The position numbers were made by a program, and so were the translations under genes. From assembly GCA_947629805.1 (NCBI GenBank), contig CANRFE010000055.1, positions 1-8,653 on the forward strand: a stretch of DNA of 8,653 nt. The letters run 5' to 3'. This DNA comes from an uncultured Clostridia bacterium (GTDB lineage Bacteria > Bacillota > Clostridia > TANB77 > CAG-508). This document shows, piece by piece, positions 1 through 4,920 of this stretch (position 1 is its first letter; each line of letters opens with the position of its first letter). The notes beneath the pieces are model-generated. The model did no database searches, was not told the origin of the DNA, and saw only the letters and a list, made by a program, of their open reading frames with translations.

Positions 1-450
1 AATGGAATTGCTATTATTGTAGAAGCGGCAACCGACAATAAAAATAGAACAGCAGCTGATGTAAGACATGCATTTTCAAGATGTGGCGGAAATTTAGGAA
101 CAAATGGATGTGTATCTTACTTATTTACAAAAAAAGGGGTTATTGTTATAGATAAAGCAAATTGCAAATTAGACGAAGATAGTTTAATGATGCTTGCAAT
201 TGAAGCAGGAGCAGAAGATTTTTCTGTGGAAGAAGAAGTTTATGAAATTACCACAACTCCAGAAACTTTTTCAGAAGTAAGAGAAAAATTAGAAGCAGAA
301 AATCTAGAATTCTTAGAAGCAGGAATACAAATGGTACCATCTACTTATGTAGCCTTAGATGAGGCAGGAGCAAGTAAAATGGAACGCTTACTAGATATGC
401 TTGAGGAATTAGATGATGTATCAGAAGTATATCATAACTGGGAAGAGTAA
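1..450 (+). CDS. yebC: YebC/PmpR (TACO1) family protein, C-terminal part
   Basis: The frame is open from base 1 to a TAA at 448-450 and gives the last 149 residues; the family is usually about 240 residues, so roughly the first 90 lie outside the window. The segment NRTAADVRHAF followed by CGGNLGTNGCVSYLF is the classic core of YebC/TACO1 proteins, and the acidic C-terminal end (LEELDDVSEVYHNW) is the usual family ending. Family members were long called transcriptional regulators; more recent work ties YebC and TACO1 to translation, helping ribosomes through difficult stretches such as polyproline. The role in this organism is inferred from the family only. It is followed by a spacer with a terminator-like hairpin, so it is probably not cotranscribed efficiently with spoIIIA. 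No frame disturbance is seen. Confidence 0.95.
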   Translation, partial: NGIAIIVEAATDNKNRTAADVRHAFSRCGGNLGTNGCVSYLFTKKGVIVIDKANCKLDEDSLMMLAIEAGAEDFSVEEEVYEITTTPETFSEVREKLEAENLEFLEAGIQMVPSTYVALDEAGASKMERLLDMLEELDDVSEVYHNWEE

Positions 451-494
451 AAAGAAGCAGAAAAAGAACCAGAACAAAGAAACAAAATAAAAGT

Positions 495-540
495 AGTTCT
501 AAATTCTAAAATAGAAGTTCTAAGAAGTTCTAAAATAGAA
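495..540 (+). repeat. Two-copy 24-bp-period repeat with small palindrome
   Basis: The 13-bp palindrome-like string TTCTAAAATAGAA occurs at 504-516 and again at 528-540, exactly 24 bp apart. Each copy is preceded by an AGTTCTAA-type sequence. It lies in the yebC-spoIIIAA spacer and has no visible coding potential. Function unknown; it may simply be slippage-derived low-complexity DNA. Confidence 0.6.
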
Positions 541-579
541 AAAAAGGCATATATATAATTAGAATATATATGTTTTTTT
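541..579 (+). terminator. AT-rich intrinsic terminator after yebC
   Basis: A 9-bp stem, CATATATAT (548-556) with ATATATATG (564-572), has a 7-nt loop and is followed directly by seven Ts (573-579), with an A-run before the stem. The shape is that of a rho-independent terminator, but the stem is nearly all A-T and hence weak. It would separate yebC from the spoIIIA operon. Confidence 0.6.
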
Positions 580-587
580 ATGTCTGC

Positions 588-640
588 AATGTCGCATTAG
601 GGACAGATACTCCAAAAGAAAACGTCCCTAAAGGGACATT
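588..640 (+). repeat. 53-bp inverted-ended repeat, copy A
   Basis: The element begins AATGTCGC and ends GGGACATT, so the ends are imperfect inverted repeats. Inside are a GGGACAGAT segment and a GAAAACGTCCCT segment shared with copies B (2552-2604) and C (3029-3081). All three are exactly 53 bp. In this copy the left end and the inner CTCC are degenerate relative to copy C. It stops 20 bp before the spoIIIAA start. It looks like a tiny MITE or REP-like element, or an RNA hairpin module. No transposase is nearby. Confidence 0.8.
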
Positions 641-660
641 AAAGGAAAAGGAAAGAAAAA

Positions 661-1614
661 ATGATTTCAATTCATCCTATATTGAAGTGTTTTCCTCTAA
701 AAGTGGCAAAAAAGATAGAAGATTATTTTTTGTCGGAAAATGTCAATTTGAATTTATTAGAAGAGATACGTATTCGTACAAATCGTCCTATTTTATTAAA
801 GATAGGACAAGAAGAAAAGAAAGTAGAATATGTTATTTCGCCAGAAGAAATTTTGGAAACTTTGCAACATATTTGTGATAATTCCATTTATAGTTATCAA
901 AATCAAATTTGCAAAGGTTATATTACAATGCAAGGTGGTCATCGTATTGGTATTACAGGAAATGCTGTTATAAAAGAGGGAAAAGTAAGTAATATAAATT
1001 ATATTTCTAGTCTAAATTTTCGTATTGCAAAGCAAGTGTTGGGAGCAAGTAATAAAATTATAAAATATGTTATTAAAGAAGAGGAAAACTCTATTTATAA
1101 TACTCTTATAGTCTCTCCGCCAGGGGCAGGTAAAACTACCATTTTAAGAGATTTAGTACGTAAATTAAGCAATGGAATAGAACAAATTCATTTCCATGGT
1201 ATGAATATAGGGGTAGTAGACGAAAGAGGAGAAATAGCAGCCATGTATCGAGGAATTCCACAAAATGATATAGGTATTCGTACAGATGTATTAGATAATG
1301 TTAGTAAAGAAATAGGAATGCGTATGCTTGTTCGTTCTATGGCTCCAAAAGTGATTGTAGCAGATGAAATAGGAAATCCAGAAGAAATAAAACCTATCAT
1401 GTATGCTATTTGTTCTGGAATAAAAGGAATTTTTACAGCACATGGAGCCTCCATTGAAGATATTAAATGTAACCCTACTCTAAAAGAACTCGCAGAAAAT
1501 GGTGTATTTGAAAAGATTATTTTTTTAAGTGACAAAAGGGAAAAAGGAGAAGTGCAAAAAGTATATTGTCTAAATAAAATAGAAAAACAATATGTTTTAT
1601 GTGAGAATAGTTAA
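661..1614 (+). CDS. spoIIIAA: Stage III sporulation protein AA, ATPase
   Basis: The 317-residue product is the predicted mother-cell cytoplasmic ATPase of the SpoIIIA-SpoIIQ channel, related to secretion ATPases of type II/IV systems. Visible motifs: Walker A PPGAGKTT at about 153-160; the VDERGEIA block at 186-193, typical of SpoIIIAA; Walker B VIVADEIG at 231-238; and FTAHG at 258-262. The N-terminal 120 residues include QGGHRIGITG (91-100), also conserved in the family. Length matches the usual roughly 310 residues. The ATG at 661 follows a purine-rich stretch with AAAGG at 647-651, an acceptable ribosome site. It is the first gene of the spoIIIA operon. In Bacillus this operon is transcribed by sigma-E in the mother cell; I could not identify a convincing sigma-E promoter upstream here. 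Confidence 0.96.
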   Translation: MISIHPILKCFPLKVAKKIEDYFLSENVNLNLLEEIRIRTNRPILLKIGQEEKKVEYVISPEEILETLQHICDNSIYSYQNQICKGYITMQGGHRIGITGNAVIKEGKVSNINYISSLNFRIAKQVLGASNKIIKYVIKEEENSIYNTLIVSPPGAGKTTILRDLVRKLSNGIEQIHFHGMNIGVVDERGEIAAMYRGIPQNDIGIRTDVLDNVSKEIGMRMLVRSMAPKVIVADEIGNPEEIKPIMYAICSGIKGIFTAHGASIEDIKCNPTLKELAENGVFEKIIFLSDKREKGEVQKVYCLNKIEKQYVLCENS

Positions 1615-1620
1615 AAAAGA

Positions 1621-1682
1621 AAAAAGGAAGGAAGAAGAGAAGAAACAAGAGAAGAAAGAAAGTATTCTTTCCTTCTTTTTTT
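1621..1682 (+). terminator. Possible intra-operon hairpin with T-run
   Basis: Between spoIIIAA and spoIIIAB, a long run of A and G (1615-1660) is followed by TTCTTTCCTTCTTTTTTT (1665-1682). The pyrimidine arm can pair imperfectly with GGAAGGAAGAA near 1626-1636 or with the AGAAGAAAGAA stretch near 1650-1660, ending in a T-tract. It could act as a weak terminator or attenuator setting the spoIIIAA to spoIIIAB ratio. The pairing is imperfect and low-complexity, so this is tentative. Confidence 0.35.
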
Positions 1683-1728
1683 GTTCTAAAAAAAATCCTA
1701 CAGCATATAATTAATTGAGAAAAGAAAA

Positions 1729-1737
1729 AGGACAAGG
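1729..1737 (+). promoter_or_regulatory. Shine-Dalgarno deciding the spoIIIAB start
   Basis: AGGACAAGG ends 7 nt before ATG 1745. A TTG at 1715 would extend the protein by ten residues (RKEKGQGIK after the initiator) but lies upstream of this ribosome site and has none of its own, so 1745 is preferred. Confidence 0.7.
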
Positions 1738-1744
1738 TATAAAA

Positions 1745-2254
1745 ATGCAAATGATAAAATATGGTATTTTGGTACTTCTTTTTGCTTCTAGTAGTTATAT
1801 AGGAAGATTAATAGCAAAGAAATACCAAGCTAGAGTCAAAGAACTAAAAGAAATAAAAGCTTCTCTTGCTATTTTTTCTACCAAAATCAAATTTACCTAT
1901 GAGCCAATACCACAAATCTTTACAGAATTAGGAAATAGAGAAAAAAGCAATATCAGTCAACTCTTTCAAACAACGGTGCAAAAAATGAAAGAATTGCCAG
2001 CAGGGCAGGCTTGGATAGAAGCGCTAGAAAAAGTGGATACCAACTTAAAAGAAGAAGACAAGGAAGTATTAACTAGTTTAAGTAATTTACTTGGAAAAGT
2101 AGATTTAGAAGGACAACTTAGCGAAATTGAATTAGTAGATCATTTCTTAGATAAACAAATAGAAATAGCACAAGAAGAAAGAAAAAAGAATGAAAAAATG
2201 TATCAAACATTAGGAATTACCGTAGGGTTAGCAATGGTTATTATTTTTTTATAA
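1745..2254 (+). CDS. spoIIIAB: Stage III sporulation protein AB
   Basis: The 169-residue protein matches the usual SpoIIIAB length (about 170). Its plan is an N-terminal membrane segment (about 4-22), a helical soluble region (25-150) and a C-terminal membrane segment (about 152-169). The block LGKVDLEGQLSEIEL in the second half is the most recognisable family signature. SpoIIIAB is a mother-cell membrane component of the feeding-tube channel and resembles GspF-type platform proteins of type II secretion, probably partnering the SpoIIIAA ATPase. The gap to spoIIIAA is 130 nt, unusually long for this operon. The gap to spoIIIAC is 104 nt and filled with a tandem repeat. Confidence 0.9.
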   Translation: MQMIKYGILVLLFASSSYIGRLIAKKYQARVKELKEIKASLAIFSTKIKFTYEPIPQIFTELGNREKSNISQLFQTTVQKMKELPAGQAWIEALEKVDTNLKEEDKEVLTSLSNLLGKVDLEGQLSEIELVDHFLDKQIEIAQEERKKNEKMYQTLGITVGLAMVIIFL

Positions 2255-2261
2255 GGAAAAT

Positions 2262-2340
2262 AATGCAAAGGATAGTAATGCAAAAGAAAATTAATGCAAA
2301 AGAAAATGATGCAAGGGATAGCAATGCAAAAGAAAAGAAA
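2262..2340 (+). repeat. Five-unit 15-16 bp degenerate tandem repeat
   Basis: Units of the form AATGCAAAAGAAAAT start at 2262, 2277, 2293, about 2308 and 2323. Units 1 and 4 share the variant GGATAG in place of AGAAAA. Each unit contains an ATG. The first two ATGs are in phase with spoIIIAC; the last three are in another phase and end at TAA 2342-2344, just before the spoIIIAC ribosome site. The array fills most of the spoIIIAB-spoIIIAC gap. Confidence 0.75.
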
Positions 2341-2358
2341 ATAAGAAAGGAAAACAAA

Positions 2359-2553
2359 ATGGATATCAATTTATTATTTAAAATAGCGGCAATTGGAATA
2401 TTAGTAGCAGTATTACATCAAGTCTTAGTACGTGCGGGAAGAGAAGATCAAGCAATGATGACAACATTAGCAGGTTTAGTTATTGTTTTAAGTATGGTAA
2501 TTAAAGAAATTAGTACTTTGTTTGATACAGTAAGAACCATTTTCGGCTTGTAA
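2359..2553 (+). CDS. spoIIIAC: Stage III sporulation protein AC
   Basis: The 64-residue membrane protein has two hydrophobic segments (about 7-24 and 33-52) joined by AGREDQA, the family's typical short polar loop. SpoIIIAC is usually 64-68 residues. I chose ATG 2359 because GAAAGG (2345-2350) sits 8 nt upstream and the protein then begins MDINLLFKIAAIG, as family members do. A longer open frame from 2263 would prepend 32 residues encoded by the tandem repeat and is unlikely to be real. SpoIIIAC and SpoIIIAD are small integral membrane parts of the channel complex. The stop codon overlaps the first bases of repeat copy B. Confidence 0.93.
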   Translation: MDINLLFKIAAIGILVAVLHQVLVRAGREDQAMMTTLAGLVIVLSMVIKEISTLFDTVRTIFGL

Positions 2554-2604
2554 TGTCTCATAAGGGACGTTTTCTAAAGGAGCATCTGTCCCTTTTGCGA
2601 CATA
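2552..2604 (-). repeat. 53-bp inverted-ended repeat, copy B (inverted)
   Basis: Read on the minus strand this aligns base for base in length with copies A and C. It has a TATGTCGC-type start, the GGGACAGATG segment, the TTTAGAAAACGTCCCT segment and a GAGACATT end. It begins inside the spoIIIAC stop codon and ends 25 bp before the spoIIIAD start, so it occupies most of the 76-nt gap. Its opposite orientation argues for a discrete mobile or modular element and against a simple tandem duplication. Confidence 0.8.
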
Positions 2605-2629
2605 ATAAAAAGAGAGGAAAACCAAAATA

Positions 2630-3017
2630 ATGGAAATTATAAAGATTATACGGGATAGGACTAGTTGCTTTAATTTTAATTATTCTATTAAAACAATATA
2701 AACCAGAATATGTTCTTTATATATCGTTACTTGCAGGAGCTTTTATTCTTACCTTAACTTTTTCGAAAATAGCGGGAATTATTGAATTACTAAACACTTT
2801 AGCAGGAAAAGTTTCGATTCATCAAGAATTTATTGCAATCTTAATTAAAATTACAGGAATTGCTATTTTAACAGAATTTGCAGTAAGCATTTGTAAAGAT
2901 TCTGGAGAAAGTGCTATTGCCAGTAAAATCGATATGGGAGGGAAAGTTATCATGATTTCTATGTCTATTCCCATTATCGCAGGACTTTTAGAGACAATAC
3001 TAAAAATTTTACCATAA
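2630..3017 (+). CDS. spoIIIAD: Stage III sporulation protein AD, requires a +1 frameshift at codon 8
   Basis: From ATG 2630 the codes reads MEIIKII, then meets CGG at 2651-2653. Unshifted reading gives RDRTSC... and stops after 23 residues. Skipping C2651 gives GIGLVALILIILL and an open frame to TAA 3015-3017. The result is a 128-residue protein with the SpoIIIAD hallmarks: an N-terminal membrane helix, the middle segment ITGIAILTEFAVSICKDSGE, SAIASKIDMGGKVIM, and the C-terminal SIPIIAGLLETILKILP. Family members begin with an EI(I/V)xI(V/I)G(I/L)GL pattern, so glycine after Ile-Ile is the expected reading. No alternative start exists in the downstream frame, which has a TAA at 2640-2642. A GAGG at 2614-2617 lies 12 nt upstream of the ATG. 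Everything after base 2652 looks intact and selected, so I treat it as a gene and not a dead pseudogene; a sequencing error is not excluded. Confidence 0.88.
2651..2654 (+). other. +1 frameshift site in spoIIIAD: C-GGG
   Basis: After ATA (2648-2650) the in-phase triplet is CGG. Dropping the C makes the next codon GGG (Gly) and restores the SpoIIIAD frame. There is no adjacent stop codon, long homopolymer or nearby Shine-Dalgarno-like sequence of the prfB kind. The same arrangement recurs three times in spoIIIAG. Confidence 0.7.
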
Positions 3018-3028
3018 GAAAAAAGAAA

Positions 3029-3081
3029 AATGTCCCAAAAGGGACAGATGTCCCTTTAGAAAACGTCCCTAATGGGACATT
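3029..3081 (+). repeat. 53-bp inverted-ended repeat, copy C (best preserved)
   Basis: The ends are perfect inverted repeats, AATGTCCC and GGGACATT. Inside are GGGACAGATGTCCC, itself an interrupted palindrome, and GTCCCTAATGGGAC, a short hairpin with a four-base loop. Five GTCCC/GGGAC blocks allow alternative pairings: one long outer stem, or two small hairpins. It lies in the 76-nt spoIIIAD-spoIIIAE gap, and its last base abuts the spoIIIAE ribosome site. It is the likely reference for copies A and B, which carry substitutions. Confidence 0.85.
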
Positions 3082-3087
3082 GAGGAG
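3082..3087 (+). promoter_or_regulatory. Shine-Dalgarno of spoIIIAE abutting repeat copy C
   Basis: GAGGAG lies 6 nt before ATG 3094 and follows the last base of the 53-bp element. A stem formed by the element would end right at the ribosome site and could affect its accessibility. Confidence 0.75.
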
Positions 3088-3093
3088 CTACCA

Positions 3094-4296
3094 ATGAAAA
3101 AAAGAAGAATTTTGATTGTTCTGCTGTTTATTCTTTTTTCTCTTCCTACCAGTTGTTTAGCAGAAAAAAGTTTAGCAGAAAAAATTTCGCAAGAAAAAGG
3201 TTCACAAGAAGAAATTTCACAAGAAGACATTTTAGAAGTACAACAGAAAACGATGAATTTGAACCAATTTATAGAAGAAGCAAAGAAGTACACAGCAAAT
3301 ATCTTTCAAGATACAGATTATCAGGAATTATTGAATTCTGCTATAACAGGAAATATTGATAATGCTAAAATAGGGAAGAGTTTTTTCAATGTGCTAGGAA
3401 AAGAAACACTGGGCTCTATGAAAACAATTGCTAGTATTATGATTGTAATTATTATGCATAGTATTTTAAGGAGCATTGCGGAAGGTTTAGGAAACGAAGG
3501 TATTTCTAAAATTGGCTATTATGTACAATATATTTTAATTGTTAGCCTTATTATGAGTAATTTTACAGATGTTATTACAATGGTTGAAAATTCAATTTCT
3601 AACTTGGTTGCTTTTTCGAATACGCTTATTCCTATTTTAATTACTTTAGTTTTAACAACAGGAAATGTAGTTTCAGCTAATTTATTACAGCCAATTTTAC
3701 TTTTTCTTGTTACATTTATCGGAAATTTTATAAGGAATCTTATTCTTCCTTTTGTATTAGCTTCTACCGTATTAGGAATTATTTCGAAAGTATCTCCTTA
3801 TGCATCCTTAGAAAAATTAACAAAATTCTTTAAATCTAGTATTGTTTGGACCTTAGGAGTTATCTTAACACTATTTGTTAGCCTATTATCTGTAGAAGGA
3901 AGTTTAAGTAGTTGCGTAGATGGCATTACAGCAAAAACTGCTAAGGCTGCTGTATCAAGCTTTGTCCCTGTTGTAGGAAAAATTTTAGGAGATGCAGTAG
4001 ATACCGTCATTGGTTGTACATCTATCTTAAAAAATGCAGTAGGAATAGTGGGTGTGATTGTTATTTTAGGAATTTGCATAACACCTATTATCAAACTGGT
4101 TATGCTAATGCTCACTTATTACATAGGTTCTGCTATTTGTGAACCAATTGCAGAAGAAAAAATTGTAAAATTACTTAGCCAAATGGGAGATACGTTTAAG
4201 GTGTTACTTGCGATTCTGTGCAGTTTATCCGTTTTGCTTATTATTGGAACTACTTTGGTAATGAAAATTTCAAATAGTGGGTTAATGTATCGATAG
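3094..4296 (+). CDS. spoIIIAE: Stage III sporulation protein AE
   Basis: The 400-residue protein is a polytopic membrane component of the SpoIIIA channel, matching the usual SpoIIIAE length. It starts with a cleavable-type signal: basic MKKRR, a hydrophobic core to about residue 17, and a plausible cleavage after A23. A five-fold pentapeptide repeat follows (22-46). An extracytoplasmic helical region runs to about 110. Hydrophobic segments lie near 111-128, 143-160, 171-190, 197-213, 215-232, 250-267, 313-345 and 369-390. The segments SKVSPYASLEKLTKFFKSS (231-249) and AKAAVSSFVPVVGKILGDAVDTV (283-305) are typical of the family. The Shine-Dalgarno GAGGAG fixes the start. Its stop overlaps the ribosome site of spoIIIAF, so the two are likely translationally coupled. 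Confidence 0.95.
   Translation: MKKRRILIVLLFILFSLPTSCLAEKSLAEKISQEKGSQEEISQEDILEVQQKTMNLNQFIEEAKKYTANIFQDTDYQELLNSAITGNIDNAKIGKSFFNVLGKETLGSMKTIASIMIVIIMHSILRSIAEGLGNEGISKIGYYVQYILIVSLIMSNFTDVITMVENSISNLVAFSNTLIPILITLVLTTGNVVSANLLQPILLFLVTFIGNFIRNLILPFVLASTVLGIISKVSPYASLEKLTKFFKSSIVWTLGVILTLFVSLLSVEGSLSSCVDGITAKTAKAAVSSFVPVVGKILGDAVDTVIGCTSILKNAVGIVGVIVILGICITPIIKLVMLMLTYYIGSAICEPIAEEKIVKLLSQMGDTFKVLLAILCSLSVLLIIGTTLVMKISNSGLMYR
3157..3231 (+). repeat. Pentapeptide-coding 15-bp tandem repeat in spoIIIAE
   Basis: Residues 22-46 read LAEKS, LAEKI, SQEKG, SQEEI, SQEDI: five 5-residue units in 75 bp directly after the signal sequence. The charged repeat is probably a flexible or helical spacer on the outer face of the mother-cell membrane. 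Its 15-bp period equals that of the non-coding array upstream of spoIIIAC, suggesting similar slippage. Confidence 0.75.
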
Positions 4297-4304
4297 GAGA
4301 AAAA

Positions 4305-4895
4305 ATGGAATTTCTAAATTCATGGTTACAAGGAATTATTATTGCGGTAATCGTTTCTACTATTATAGAAATGATTTTACCAAATGGAAATAATAAAAAA
4401 TATATAAAAGTAGTATTAGGCATATATGTTGTATTTAATATTATTACGCCAATTATCAATCAATTTTTTGATTCGGATTTTGAACTTTCTTCTCTTTTTC
4501 GTATGGAAGAATATGCAAAAAAGATAGAAGAATACCAAGTAGATACAAAAACTATACAGGAAAGCAATATTATTCAAGAGGTATATGTATCCAACTTAAA
4601 AAAAGATATAGAAGAAAAGCTAAAAGAAAAAGGGTATCAAACAAAACAAATAGAAATTGAAATGGAAAATAAGGAAACTTATGCGATTCAAAAGATTATA
4701 CTTTCTCTTATAAAAGCAAAAGAAAAGGAAGAAAAGAAAGGAAACATAAAGAAAATTGAAACTGTTACCATTCAAATAGGCCAAGAGAAAGAAGAAAAGC
4801 AAGAGCAAACCTTAACCGAGCATGAAAAACAAGAGCTAAAACAATATTTTCTCTCCACTTATCAAATAAGCGAAGAGCAGATTCAAATTAATTAA
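4305..4895 (+). CDS. spoIIIAF: Stage III sporulation protein AF
   Basis: The 196-residue protein has two N-terminal membrane segments (about 8-25 and 34-52) with the family signature MEFLNSWLQGIII, EMILPNGNNKKYIKVVLGIYV and ITPI. An extracytoplasmic, highly charged helical region and a terminal alpha/beta domain follow; SpoIIIAF has a ring-building-motif fold in solved homologues. It is a membrane component of the SpoIIIA channel. AGGAG (4295-4299) overlaps the spoIIIAE stop and lies 5 nt before this ATG. The gap to spoIIIAG is 25 nt. Lysine- and glutamate-rich stretches reflect the AT bias. Confidence 0.93.
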   Translation: MEFLNSWLQGIIIAVIVSTIIEMILPNGNNKKYIKVVLGIYVVFNIITPIINQFFDSDFELSSLFRMEEYAKKIEEYQVDTKTIQESNIIQEVYVSNLKKDIEEKLKEKGYQTKQIEIEMENKETYAIQKIILSLIKAKEKEEKKGNIKKIETVTIQIGQEKEEKQEQTLTEHEKQELKQYFLSTYQISEEQIQIN

Positions 4896-4920
4896 AACAC
4901 AAAAGAAAGAAGGAAAAGAT

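Noticed and set aside
495..640. CRISPR array in the yebC-spoIIIAA spacer
   Set aside because: Only two short 13-bp repeats 24 bp apart, with no regular unique spacers and no cas genes.
570..878. Plus-strand 102-codon frame starting within the yebC terminator
   Set aside because: It runs through repeat copy A and then out of phase inside spoIIIAA; low-complexity product with no family resemblance.
1188..1535. Minus-strand open frames (also at 3798-4115, 4836-5156 and 7891-8085)
   Set aside because: They lie opposite well-supported genes, have no ribosome sites or recognisable domains, and arise from the strand's skewed base composition.
2630..3017. spoIIIAD as a decayed pseudogene
   Set aside because: After the single C the frame is clean for 120 codons with conserved family motifs intact; operon order and flanking genes are complete. 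Decay cannot be excluded but is not favoured.
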